Origin: CAVSWT01 sp963746735
GTDB taxonomy: Bacteria; Bacteroidota; Ignavibacteria; Ignavibacteriales; Ignavibacteriaceae
Assembly: GCA_963746735.1 (NCBI GenBank)
Contig: CAVVCO010000020.1
Span: forward strand, 1 to 64,000
Direction: 5' to 3'
DNA: 64,000 nt
Positions 46,413-56,062 of the stretch are shown here, piece by piece. A program made the position numbers and the translations under genes. The notes below the pieces were generated by a model, which saw only the letters and a program-made list of their open reading frames with translations, made no database searches and had not been told where the DNA came from. The number at the start of each line of letters is the position of its first letter. Positions within the stretch are counted from its first letter, which is position 1.

Positions 46413-47190
46413 ATGCTTAAAACAAAACTAGATATTGCAAAAAACTGGCTTCCAAGATATACTGCAACCAACCTGGATGATTTTGGAGAATACTTACTCC
46501 TAACAAACTTCCACAATTACGTCACCAACTTTGCTGAGAAATTTAGATGCAACATTAACGGAATCGGCAGGCCAATGCAAACTGCAACAAACTCAAACGG
46601 CTTAACCATAATTAATTTTGGAATGGGCTCAGCAAATGCTGCTACTATCATGGATTTGCTTGTAGCCATAAAACCAAGAGGCGTTTTGTTTCTCGGCAAA
46701 TGCGGCGGATTAAAAAAATCAACCGAGCTTGGATATTTTATTCTTCCTACCGCAGCAATTAGAGGTGAAGGAACAAGCCTTGATTATATGCCTTCGGAAG
46801 TTCCGGCAATGCCCTCATTTAAGCTTCACAAGTTTGTTTCAGAAAAGATTGTTGCCCGAAAATTAGAATACAGAACAGGAGTTGTATACACAACCAATAG
46901 GCGAGTATGGGAATGGGATAACTCATTTAAAAAATATCTTCAGAAGATTATCTGCAATCGGAATTGATATGGAGACTGCTACACTTTTTATTGTGGGACT
47001 TGTAAACGAAATTCCCCGCGGCGCATTGCTGCTTGTGTCAGACATGCCGATGGTTCCTGAAGGAATTAAAACAGAAGAATCGGATTTAATTGTTACGGAA
47101 AAATATTCTAGAATGCATCTTGAAATAGGGATTGAAGCAATGACAGACATCGGTAAAAAGGGTGAGCAGATAAAGCATTTTAGATATTAA
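46413..47190 (+). pseudogene. amn: AMP nucleosidase, one frameshift
   Basis: ATG at 46413 opens a nucleoside-phosphorylase-fold protein (NFGMGSANAATIMDLL, LFLGKCGGLK, YTTNRRVWEWD) of the short Bacteroidota AMP nucleosidase type. Near 46940 one extra base breaks the frame. The second frame continues RRLSAIGIDMETATLFIVG, with the catalytic IDMETA motif, to the stop at 47190. The span is 778 bases, one more than 259 codons. The enzyme splits AMP to adenine and ribose 5-phosphate. Active-site segments are intact, so a sequencing error is plausible. Confidence 0.85.
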
Positions 47191-47206
47191 CATTATTGAT
47201 AGTCAT

Positions 47207-47459
47207 GCTGAATTTATTTCAGCATCTCAATATTTTTTTGTAAACCAGACTTTCATGGGAATATAAATCAATTACTCTCATCATTTTTAATGGCTTTAAT
47301 CCAAATTATGCATTACAACCCCATCGATTTTTTCGTGGTTCAAAACCCCAGTTCTGAAACTTTTTTAAGCTCAGATTTGGAAATCTGAGCTACGAACTTC
47401 CCAATAAATAATTTGTGTTTAACTTTTATATAAAGCAGGGGTTTAACGCGTTAAACTCC
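47207..47459. repeat. Intergenic palindrome cluster
   Basis: Three inverted repeats lie in one gap: GCTGAA-n5-TTCAGC (47207-47223, same stem as type B units of the array at 1828), AGCTCAGATTT-GG-AAATCTGAGCT (47368-47391, perfect 11-base arms) and GGGGTTTAACGCGTTAAACTCC (47438-47459, one mismatched pair). None has a clear T-run, so these look like dispersed repeat elements. There is no gene in 47191-47524. Confidence 0.65.
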
Positions 47460-47524
47460 TACAGTAAAAGATCAAATTTCCAAAGCTCATATAACTTAGC
47501 CTTTAATTGCACAACAAGTTTTAT

Positions 47525-48682
47525 TCAATTTTTCTTGAATAAAAAAATTATCGCAATCAAACAACTCACCACAGAAGAAATAAGAAAAGGAACCTGCGCA
47601 CCAAATTGGTCCCACAAAAATCCTGCAATGAAAGAACCAATCATCATTGCGATACTTGACAGCATAGTTAAAAGGCCAATCCCGGTTCCTCTAACTTGAT
47701 CGGGAATTAAATCAGAGACCCAGGCTTTTGCAACACCTTCTGTTGCAGCAGCGTAAATACCGTATAAAGCAAAAAGTATCCAAACAAAATAAAAGTCTGA
47801 GGACAATGCGAATCCGATATACACCAAAGAGAAAATAAATAAGCCGGTTATAAAAATATTTCGTTTCCCAAAATTGTCTGACAGCTTTCCCATCGGGTAA
47901 GAAGAGAAAGCATAAACTAGATTGTAAAAAATATATCCAAGGATAGCTAAAAAACTCGAATGGGAAATATTTTGTGATTTTAGAATTAAAAAAACATCGC
48001 TGCTGTTTACTAGTGAAAAAATAGTTATTAAAACTATCATCGATTTATATTGCGCCGGTGCAGTAACCCAAAAATCTTTATAGCTGCCTTTAACTTTTTC
48101 TTTCTTTTGAATTGATTTATCTTTTATTAAAAATGTAAACGTAACTGCAGCAATGGAAGGAATGAAAGCGACTAGAAATATTAAAGTGAAATCATTTGGA
48201 TAAAAATGAAGAAGGATTAACGCAGCAAAAGGGCCAAGCGCTGCACCAAGCGTGTCCATTCCTCTATGAAAACCGAAAATTGCACCTGTGTTATTTTCGT
48301 TTGAGTAAGAAGCTAATAAAGCATCACGCGGAGCAGTTCTAATTCCTTTTCCTATCCTGTCTGTCACTCTTGAAAAAACAACAGTTGAAATAAAAGGAAA
48401 AATTCCAGGCAGTGGTTTTGACAAAGCTGATATTCCGTATCCCAAAGTAACAAAGATTGAACGTTTACCTTTTTTATCTGAAACTCTTCCGAAATATCCT
48501 TTTAAAATTCCCGCAGTAAATTCGGCAAGACCCTCAATCATCCCAACCACAGCCATAGAAGCACCGAGAACAGTTGTTAAAAATATTGGAGTGATTGGAT
48601 AAAGCATTTCACTTGCCATATCAGTAAACAGGCTTATTAAGCCCAGGAATATTACCTGCTTTGGAATTTGTTTGAGTTTCAT
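47525..48682 (-). CDS. Major facilitator superfamily transporter
   Basis: 385 residues, about 11-12 membrane helices. Start MKLKQIPKQVIFLGLISLFTD, with DMASEMLYPITPIFL, and the loop DRIGKGIRTAPRDALLA found in a subgroup of MFS efflux/sugar-type transporters. GYFGRVSDKKGKR is the motif A loop. Substrate unknown. Single gene; the tail region near 47525 ends in LFKKN. Confidence 0.85.
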   Translation of the reverse strand: MKLKQIPKQVIFLGLISLFTDMASEMLYPITPIFLTTVLGASMAVVGMIEGLAEFTAGILKGYFGRVSDKKGKRSIFVTLGYGISALSKPLPGIFPFISTVVFSRVTDRIGKGIRTAPRDALLASYSNENNTGAIFGFHRGMDTLGAALGPFAALILLHFYPNDFTLIFLVAFIPSIAAVTFTFLIKDKSIQKKEKVKGSYKDFWVTAPAQYKSMIVLITIFSLVNSSDVFLILKSQNISHSSFLAILGYIFYNLVYAFSSYPMGKLSDNFGKRNIFITGLFIFSLVYIGFALSSDFYFVWILFALYGIYAAATEGVAKAWVSDLIPDQVRGTGIGLLTMLSSIAMMIGSFIAGFLWDQFGAQVPFLISSVVSCLIAIIFLFKKN

Positions 48683-48778
48683 AAGTGATTGTCTCTAAAA
48701 TTTGAAGGTAAAAATAGGAGAGAATTAATTAAATGTGAATTATTAATTTATTAATTGTATTGAAAATCTAAGTGATAC

Positions 48779-48846
48779 TTCGTGCCCTAAGTGTCTAAGT
48801 GGTAAAAAAGCAGGCTTAACCACCAAGGCACTTAGAGCACCAAGAA
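48779..48846. repeat. Imperfect long inverted repeat
   Basis: TTCGTGC-CC-TAAGTG...AGTGGT is followed by AACCAC...CACTTA-GA-GCAC-CA-AGAA, giving an interrupted stem of about 20 pairs. It lies in the gap between the divergent MFS and tpiA genes. It resembles a dispersed noncoding repeat; no terminator role fits the gene directions. Confidence 0.55.
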
Positions 48847-48963
48847 ACACTAAGTATTAAAATCACATTATTAAACAAAATTAAATTTGATGTAATAGCA
48901 CACCTTTGTTATTTTTAGAAACAACTTTGACATATTTATTAATTCTTTAATAGAGGGAAATAC

Positions 48964-49719
48964 ATGCGTAGAAAAGTAATTGCCGGAAATTGGAAGATGA
49001 ATAATGATATTACCGAAACTCAAAATTTAATTTCAAAATTAACTTCAGCATTATCAAGTGAAAAAGTAAATTGTGATGTTATTATATGCCCGCCATTCAC
49101 TTCATTAAATGAAGCGAATTCTTTAATCAAAGGAACGGTTGTGAAACTAGGCGCACAAAACATGAATGAAAATGACAGCGGTGCTTTCACCGGAGAAATT
49201 TCTGCACAAATGTTAAAAAGCGTCGGCTGCGAGTTTGTAATTCTTGGCCACAGCGAAAGAAGAGCCATTTATAAAGAGTCGGATGAACTGATTAACAAAA
49301 AAATTAAGAACGCATTGGAAAAAGGATTGAAGCCGATTTTCTGTGTTGGTGAAACACTTGAAGAAAGAGAAAAAGATATAACTAAAGATGTAATAAAAAG
49401 ACAGGTAATTAAAGGACTTGAGCTTGTATCAAAAGAAGAGTTGTCAAAAATAATAATCGCTTATGAACCGGTTTGGGCAATTGGTACGGGTAAAACAGCA
49501 TCCCCTGATCAAGCACAAGAAGTTCATGAATTCATTCGTGATTTAATTGAAGTTGAATACGGAAATGATTCTGCTGAAAAATTAATCATCCAATATGGCG
49601 GCAGTGTTAAACCGGATAATGCAAAAGAGCTTCTTCATCAAAAAGATATTGACGGTGCTTTAGTTGGAGGAGCTTGCTTGAAAGCTGATTCTTTTATGGG
49701 AATTATTAAAGCTGCTTAA
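48964..49719 (+). CDS. tpiA: Triosephosphate isomerase
   Basis: 251 residues, full length. Catalytic Lys in RKVIAGNWKMNND, catalytic His in ILGHSERRAIY, catalytic Glu in AYEPVWAIGTGKTASPDQAQ, and the phosphate-binding end YGGSVKPDNAKELL with VGGACL. It interconverts dihydroxyacetone phosphate and glyceraldehyde 3-phosphate in glycolysis. GAGGG before the ATG is the ribosome binding site. It has its own terminator at 49743. Confidence 0.97.
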   Translation: MRRKVIAGNWKMNNDITETQNLISKLTSALSSEKVNCDVIICPPFTSLNEANSLIKGTVVKLGAQNMNENDSGAFTGEISAQMLKSVGCEFVILGHSERRAIYKESDELINKKIKNALEKGLKPIFCVGETLEEREKDITKDVIKRQVIKGLELVSKEELSKIIIAYEPVWAIGTGKTASPDQAQEVHEFIRDLIEVEYGNDSAEKLIIQYGGSVKPDNAKELLHQKDIDGALVGGACLKADSFMGIIKAA

Positions 49720-49742
49720 AGCCTTAGCTCATAATTAATTAC

Positions 49743-49774
49743 AGTGGATTTGATTTAACTCAAATCCACTTTTT
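49743..49774 (+). terminator. Intrinsic terminator after tpiA
   Basis: AGTGGATTTG (49743-49752) pairs exactly with CAAATCCACT (49761-49770), and four more T residues follow. It lies 24 bases after the tpiA stop. Confidence 0.88.
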
Positions 49775-49859
49775 ACTTCTCTTACGTGGATTGATTTCCC
49801 CTCCTTTCTTTATTATATTTGAAGGCTTATTTTCAACTATTTAGGAACGCTGATACCGG

Positions 49860-52460
49860 ATGGGTTTCCGTAATTTTTTATGCTTTGCTATCGCTTTTAT
49901 AATACTTACAAGTTTTTCAGAAAATTACGGTCAAATTGTTTTTAAAGAACTCCCAAATTACAAAATTAGAACCACCGACAGTCTTTTCTTCGACATAACT
50001 CAAACCAGAAAAATCATTCCATTAAATGGTGAGTGGCAGGTTTATTCTTCAAAAGATAAAGAAGTTAAAAAAGTTTTAGTAAATGTTCCTTCTGAATTTG
50101 AAGGAGACGGAATTTTAATTTTTGAAAAAAACTTTTCACTATCGAAGGATGAGATAAACAACTACAAAATGAAGTTGTTTTTCCTGGGATTAAATTACAC
50201 AGCAGATATTTCAATAAACAATCAAATTATATATAGGCATTCAGGCGGTGAGTTCCCATTCAGCCTTGAATTACCAAGAGATATTTTAAAAGAAGGTTCA
50301 GGCAATCTTCTCTCTGTTAAACTCTATTATAAATTAGATTCTGAAAATACTATTCCTGTGAAGCAGAGATTTTTGTTCCCCAGAAATTTTGGGGGAATAT
50401 TTAGAGATGTTTATATTCATCTAACCCCCAATATCTCTATAGCTGATGAAAATGTTACATATAGCATAGACTCCAAAAAGAACCGGATAAATTTTAAGTT
50501 TAATTCTAAAATAGAAAATAAGCAATTCAGAAAACTCCCGGATTCACTTGTCAGCGATAAACCTTTTAATATCAAAGTAACCTTGTTCGGGACTGATGGC
50601 TTAGCATATCATTCAACGCCTGAAGAAAAATTTGGATTGAAGATAAACCAGGAAAAAGAATCTTCCTTGAATCTTGAAGCCAGTTCCCCATCATTTTGGA
50701 GCCCGGAAACTCCTGAAGCTTATACAGTAAGATTTGAACTTTGGCAGGATGAACAGTTACTTGATGTTACAAATAAAAAAATTCCGGTCTATTCTTTAAA
50801 AGCAGGTAAAAATTCACTTACACTAAATGAAAATCCCATTAAGCTTAATGGTGTAACCTATGTACCTTCCTTTTATGATTATGGAAATCTAGTTTCTTAT
50901 AATCAAATGGAACGCGATATAAAAATTATAAAGGCGACAGGATTTAATGTTATCCGCTTTGCGGATTTTGTTCCTCATCCATATTACCTGGAATTATGCG
51001 AACGTTATGGTTTATTAGCTTTTATTGAAATCCCTCTTAATTCAATTCCAAAGCAGTTAACACAAAATCAAAATTTCATTGCGCGAAGTAAAAATTATCT
51101 CAAAAATTTTCTAAAGGGGTATAAGGATTATTCATCTGTTGCTGCAATTGGATTAGGCGGCTCTTATCTTCCTGATCTCGATGCACATATTTCGTTTATT
51201 CAGTCATTAGTCAATACCGCAAAGGAAAATTTTAACGGGTCAATTTACGCGTCATTCCAAAATGCAAATTTAAAAGAGATTCCGGGATTAGATTTTTATG
51301 GAATAGAATTATTAAATAATCTTCCTTCACTCCTTGAAACAGAAGAAATAAAAAAAGACCAGCAGGAATTAGGCAGCGGCAGAATTTTTATAAGCAGCGC
51401 TACTTATTTAGCTAGTGCAGGCAACTCTGATGGTTATGTCAATCCGCATTCTTATGAAGCGCAGGCAAAGTTTTTTCAGGATCTAGTTGATTATTCGAAT
51501 AAAAATAATTTGTCAGGTTATTTCATAAATTCGATGTTTGATTACCGCGGTGATTTTACTTCAATAATTGGCGGCTATAACAAAGAAAATTTATACAAGG
51601 TAGGGATCCTTGGGGAGAATAGGGAAACCGACAGGCTTAGCTACAAAGTAATTTCCGCTATGCTGCATAACTCTGAAAATGTTACCATTCCAATTGGCAG
51701 CAAAAAAGACGACGCACCAATGGTGTTCATTGTATTTGGAATTTTGCTGGCTATATTAATTGGAATTCTTGTAAACTCGGGAAGGAAATTTAGAGAAGAT
51801 GCATCCCGTGCACTTTTACGGCCTTATAATTTTTACGCTGATGTACGCGATCAAAGAATAATTTCCGGTTATCATTCAATATTGCTTCTAATTATTATTT
51901 CGCTGGTAAGCGGACTATTGTTAAGCAACTTATTTTATTATTTCAGAGACCATGTAGGCTTTGAACGAGTGCTTCTTTCATTCGGAAGTGAAAGATTAAT
52001 GAAGACTGTAAGCTATTTATCTTGGAATCCTTTTCCTTCTATCTTATGGCTTTCAGCTGCTACGGCAGTAATGTTAATTGTTTTTATAATAATCATTCAA
52101 TTCAGTTCATTCTTTGTCCGAAACAAAGTTTATCTATCAAGTTCGTTTTTTACTGTAGTTTGGTCCTTTTTGCCTTTAGTTCTTTTAATCCCGGTTGGAA
52201 TTATTCTTTATAGAATTTTAAATGCTCATGTTGGAACATTGTACATTTTTATAGTTTTAATCTTGTTTAACATCTGGATTTTTTACCGCCTGATGAAAGG
52301 TATTTATGTAATCTTTGATGTTAACGCCGGAAGCGTTTATCTTTACAGCATTCTTTTCATACTGGTCATTGTTTCCGGTATCTTCATTTACTACGAATTG
52401 AATAACTCTGTATTTGAATATCTTCAATTAACTTTCAATCAATATAATTTGCTCGGATAA
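49860..52460 (+). CDS. GH2-like periplasmic domain fused to a multi-helix membrane domain
   Basis: 866 residues. A signal/anchor start is followed by a jelly-roll sugar-binding domain (IPLNGEWQVYS, FLGLNYTADISINNQ, NFGGIFRDVYIHL), an Ig-like domain (FWSPETPEAYTVRFELW), and a GH2-type TIM barrel (KLNGVTYVPSF, ERDIKIIKATGFNVIRFADF, CERYGLLAFIEIPL). Where GH2 enzymes have S-L-G-N-E, the acid/base Glu, this has AIGLGGSYLPD, so the enzyme is probably inactive. From about residue 620 there is a membrane domain of about six helices to the end, resembling Yip1-like proteins. It ends 8 bases before smc. Confidence 0.72.
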   Translation: MGFRNFLCFAIAFIILTSFSENYGQIVFKELPNYKIRTTDSLFFDITQTRKIIPLNGEWQVYSSKDKEVKKVLVNVPSEFEGDGILIFEKNFSLSKDEINNYKMKLFFLGLNYTADISINNQIIYRHSGGEFPFSLELPRDILKEGSGNLLSVKLYYKLDSENTIPVKQRFLFPRNFGGIFRDVYIHLTPNISIADENVTYSIDSKKNRINFKFNSKIENKQFRKLPDSLVSDKPFNIKVTLFGTDGLAYHSTPEEKFGLKINQEKESSLNLEASSPSFWSPETPEAYTVRFELWQDEQLLDVTNKKIPVYSLKAGKNSLTLNENPIKLNGVTYVPSFYDYGNLVSYNQMERDIKIIKATGFNVIRFADFVPHPYYLELCERYGLLAFIEIPLNSIPKQLTQNQNFIARSKNYLKNFLKGYKDYSSVAAIGLGGSYLPDLDAHISFIQSLVNTAKENFNGSIYASFQNANLKEIPGLDFYGIELLNNLPSLLETEEIKKDQQELGSGRIFISSATYLASAGNSDGYVNPHSYEAQAKFFQDLVDYSNKNNLSGYFINSMFDYRGDFTSIIGGYNKENLYKVGILGENRETDRLSYKVISAMLHNSENVTIPIGSKKDDAPMVFIVFGILLAILIGILVNSGRKFREDASRALLRPYNFYADVRDQRIISGYHSILLLIIISLVSGLLLSNLFYYFRDHVGFERVLLSFGSERLMKTVSYLSWNPFPSILWLSAATAVMLIVFIIIIQFSSFFVRNKVYLSSSFFTVVWSFLPLVLLIPVGIILYRILNAHVGTLYIFIVLILFNIWIFYRLMKGIYVIFDVNAGSVYLYSILFILVIVSGIFIYYELNNSVFEYLQLTFNQYNLLG

Positions 52461-52468
52461 ACTAAGAA

Positions 52469-55400
52469 TTGTATTTATCAAAACTCGAAATACTTGGCTT
52501 TAAATCATTTGCTCAAAAGACAAACATTGCATTCAACCAGGGTGTAACTTCTATCGTTGGCCCAAACGGATGCGGCAAAACAAATATAGTCGATGCTATA
52601 CGATGGTGTCTCGGTGAACAGAAAAGCGGTGCACTGCGAAGCGATAAAATGGAGAACGTAATTTTTAATGGAACCGCTAATAAAAAGCCCATGGGCATGG
52701 CTGAAGTTTCATTAACGATTGAAAATAACAAAGGCATTCTTCCCACAGAATATTCTGAAGTAACAATTACAAGAAGAATTTTCCGTTCTGGTGAAAGCGA
52801 ATATCTTCTTAACAAAAATTTATGCCGCTTAAAAGATATAACCAATTTATTTATGGATACCGGAATTGGAGCCAATGCTTATTCTGTTATCGAATTAAAA
52901 ATGGTTGAAACTATTTTGAGCAGCAAAGCAGAAGAACGCAGGACAATGTTTGAAGAGGCCGCCGGAGTTAATAAATACAAACTAAGAAGAAGGCTTGCAC
53001 TTAGAAAACTTGACGAAGTTAAAACAGACTTAAATAGAGTTAACGATATTGTTTCTGAAGTTGAGAAGAAAGTTAATTCGCTTGAACGCCAGGCAAAAAG
53101 AGCAGACAAATATAACAAGCTTTCAACAACTCTGAGAGAACTTGAATTAGATTTGAGTGAAAGAGAATTTGCACTTTATAATTTTCAGAAAGATGAAGCG
53201 AAACTTAAAAAAGAAGAAAACTTTACGAGGAAAATTTCAATTGAATCAGAACTTGCAAAGTTAGATGATGAGATTAAAAAAATAAAAGAAGAGCTTTCCG
53301 AAAAAGAAAATTTACTTAAAAGTAAACGAGCCGAAGTTACATTACAAACCGAAAAGATTTATAATATTCAAAAAAACATTTCGGTTAATGAAGAAAGGAA
53401 AAATTCACTTTCTAAAAATATTGAACGATACACCCAGGAACTTGAAGAATTAAATGTTCAATTAAAAGAAGCTGAAATGCTAATTGCCGAAGGTGGAAAT
53501 AATGTTCAGGAAATTTCTCAAAAAATTTTACTTAAAGAGGAAGAAAAAGGTTCGACAGAAATTTCGGTAGATAATTTGAAAATTGAGCTTGAACAAAAAA
53601 GAGAATTTTTAAAAGTTCAATCGGAAACCCTTCTTGGTAAGTTTAAAGACATAACAAATCATGAAAATGATTATTCAAACCTTGAAAAATCACTTAATGA
53701 AAAAAACTCAGCCATAACCAAGCTGAATGACAAAATTCAATCTCTGACGGGAAACATAGCAAAGACAGTTGGCTTTATTGAGCAGCTTCAGGAAGAAAAA
53801 GTTGAAGCTGAAAAAAATATTGAAGAAGCAGAAAACCTTTATGTTAATAAACAAAAAGAGAAAGAAGATTTAGAACAGGAATTAAATTCGCTTCGGAAAA
53901 AAGAGCTTGAAGGGCGCGGCTTTATTAACGGGATAAAGGATAAAATTAATTTTATCCAGGGCTTAATTGATAACCTTGAAGGAGTCTCAAAGGGCGCAAA
54001 AGCTTTACTTGAAAATGATGACTGGGCTGCAGGCGATAAAACTCTGCTTGCTCACATCGGCAATTCATCTGATGAGCAAAGGCTAGCAGTTGAAGCTGCT
54101 TTGAAAAATAATCTAAATAATATTCTTGTTGAGTCATTAAGTGATTTAAAGAATGCAATAGATTATTTAAAATCAAATGAACTGGGAAGAGCTTCATTCC
54201 TTGTCCCAAATTTGAACGGTGCAAGCAAAAAGAACTTTGCAGAAAAAATTTATGATTTTTCTGTGAACAGGAAATCAAAAAGAATTCCTGAAGAAAATGG
54301 ATTTATAACTTTTGCAAAAGATGCTGTTCAAACCGACGAAAAGTGGAAATTATTTTTTGATAAGATTTTAAATAGAACTGTAATTGTTGATTCGCTTGAA
54401 ACTGCTTTGACTCTTTCAGAAAAATATAAAGAATTTAATTTTGCTGCTTTGTCAGGCGACTATGTTGCTAAAGAAGGAATAATTGAGAGCGGCTCAGCTC
54501 CTAAGCTGGACGATTCTTTATTCGGAAGAAAAAAATTACTTGAAAATTTAAAAGACGAATATCCCCAGCGAGAACAGCAATTAAGTAATTTAAAAGCAAA
54601 AATTGAATCTGTAGAATTAAAGATAAACAACATCGATTTAAAAGTTTTATCTGAAAAAGGCAGGCTTCTAGTCAACGATCTGGCAAACGTAGAAAAACAG
54701 ATTGCCCAGTTTGAATTTGAAAAGAAAAAAGCTGTAGATGAAATTGAAAAAGCAAGAAATGAAATTCAAGATTTAGCCGCACAATCGAATAAAATAGATA
54801 CCGAGAGAAATAAGCTTGGTGATATTCTGTCTGTTGAAAAAAATGAAAAAGAAAAAGCTGATGCTGAAAAGTTAAATCTTGAAAACGAATTTAAAAGCTT
54901 TGAAGAAGATTATAATTCGGTTTTAGCAAACCTTAACAAAATTAATGTTGACTTGACAGCACTTAATGGCGAAAAGAAAAATATTGAAAATTCAATTCAA
55001 CATGCAAAAGATTCCATTGAAAGCATTCAAAAATCAATTTCAAAACGAGAAATTGATATTTCAACATCCGGAGAAGAAACTGAATCACTTGTAAAATTAA
55101 TTGATGAAAACAAAAATGAACAGTCAGGACTAGAAGTACAAAAAGAAGTACTTTTAAAAGAAGAAAATCAGCTTGATGAAGAATATAAAGCGATCCGTTC
55201 ACAAATAAATGAATTGGAAACAAACCAAAAGAATTTTAGGACCGAAAGAGATACTGTCTCAGATGAAATTCATCATGCAGAAATGACTTTGAATGAACTT
55301 GGAATAAAGACGAATAATCTTTTAGAAGCAATAAAAGAAAATTACAGTCTTACACTTGAATTAAAATCTTATGATGATTTAAATGAATTTGACTTCAAGC

Positions 55401-56062
55401 AAAGGACTGAAGAGGTTCATACTTTAAAGCAGCAGGTTAGAAATCTTGGGCCAATAAATCTTCTCGCCTATTCCGAATTTGAAGAAGAAAAAGAGCGTTT
55501 CGATTTTTTAGTAAACCAGAGAAATGATTTGCTTGAATCAGAAAAAGATGTTGTAAAGACAATTGAAGAAATTAATACTACGGCACAGACTTTATTTACC
55601 GAAACATTTGAAAAAATCCGCGGGCATTTTGTAGAAATCTTTCGCGGTTTATTTAACCCCGGTGATGAAGCAGATTTACGTTTGGAAGAGAATGTTGATC
55701 CGCTTGAAGCAAAAATTGAAATTGTGGCAAAGCCGAAAGGAAAACGTCCGACTTCAATTGAATTGCTTTCCGGAGGTGAAAAAACTTTAACTGCTATTGC
55801 ATTGCTGTTTGCCATTTATTTAGTAAAGCCAAGCCCATTTTGTATTCTTGATGAAATTGATGCACCTCTTGATGATGCAAACATTGACCGCTTCACAAAA
55901 ATTATAAGCGACTTTAGTAATGAGACTCAGTTTATCGTGGTTACTCATAATAAAAGGACAATGGAATCGGCAAGCACTCTTTATGGTGTTACAATGCAGG
56001 ATGAGGGTATTTCTAAGCTTGTAAGCGTACGTTTTAACGAGGACCTGGACTTTGTTTCATAG
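52469..56062 (+). CDS. smc: Chromosome segregation protein SMC
   Basis: 1197 residues, full length. Walker A GPNGCGKTN (31-39), coiled coil, hinge (about 500-680), coiled coil, then ABC signature LLSGGEKTLTAIALLFA (about 1095) and Walker B FCILDEIDAPLDD (about 1125), followed by the H-loop VVTHNKRTM. SMC dimers bind and compact DNA with ScpA/ScpB. The start is TTG at 52469: the family start (YLSKLEILGFKSF) begins directly after it and no ATG is nearby. It has no ribosome binding site of its own and starts 8 bases after the preceding stop, so it depends on translational coupling. Confidence 0.95.
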   Translation: MYLSKLEILGFKSFAQKTNIAFNQGVTSIVGPNGCGKTNIVDAIRWCLGEQKSGALRSDKMENVIFNGTANKKPMGMAEVSLTIENNKGILPTEYSEVTITRRIFRSGESEYLLNKNLCRLKDITNLFMDTGIGANAYSVIELKMVETILSSKAEERRTMFEEAAGVNKYKLRRRLALRKLDEVKTDLNRVNDIVSEVEKKVNSLERQAKRADKYNKLSTTLRELELDLSEREFALYNFQKDEAKLKKEENFTRKISIESELAKLDDEIKKIKEELSEKENLLKSKRAEVTLQTEKIYNIQKNISVNEERKNSLSKNIERYTQELEELNVQLKEAEMLIAEGGNNVQEISQKILLKEEEKGSTEISVDNLKIELEQKREFLKVQSETLLGKFKDITNHENDYSNLEKSLNEKNSAITKLNDKIQSLTGNIAKTVGFIEQLQEEKVEAEKNIEEAENLYVNKQKEKEDLEQELNSLRKKELEGRGFINGIKDKINFIQGLIDNLEGVSKGAKALLENDDWAAGDKTLLAHIGNSSDEQRLAVEAALKNNLNNILVESLSDLKNAIDYLKSNELGRASFLVPNLNGASKKNFAEKIYDFSVNRKSKRIPEENGFITFAKDAVQTDEKWKLFFDKILNRTVIVDSLETALTLSEKYKEFNFAALSGDYVAKEGIIESGSAPKLDDSLFGRKKLLENLKDEYPQREQQLSNLKAKIESVELKINNIDLKVLSEKGRLLVNDLANVEKQIAQFEFEKKKAVDEIEKARNEIQDLAAQSNKIDTERNKLGDILSVEKNEKEKADAEKLNLENEFKSFEEDYNSVLANLNKINVDLTALNGEKKNIENSIQHAKDSIESIQKSISKREIDISTSGEETESLVKLIDENKNEQSGLEVQKEVLLKEENQLDEEYKAIRSQINELETNQKNFRTERDTVSDEIHHAEMTLNELGIKTNNLLEAIKENYSLTLELKSYDDLNEFDFKQRTEEVHTLKQQVRNLGPINLLAYSEFEEEKERFDFLVNQRNDLLESEKDVVKTIEEINTTAQTLFTETFEKIRGHFVEIFRGLFNPGDEADLRLEENVDPLEAKIEIVAKPKGKRPTSIELLSGGEKTLTAIALLFAIYLVKPSPFCILDEIDAPLDDANIDRFTKIISDFSNETQFIVVTHNKRTMESASTLYGVTMQDEGISKLVSVRFNEDLDFVS

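Noticed and set aside
54963..55223. Minus-strand ORFs inside smc
   Set aside because: The Lys/Glu-rich coiled-coil codons of smc give long open Phe/Leu-rich antisense frames by chance.
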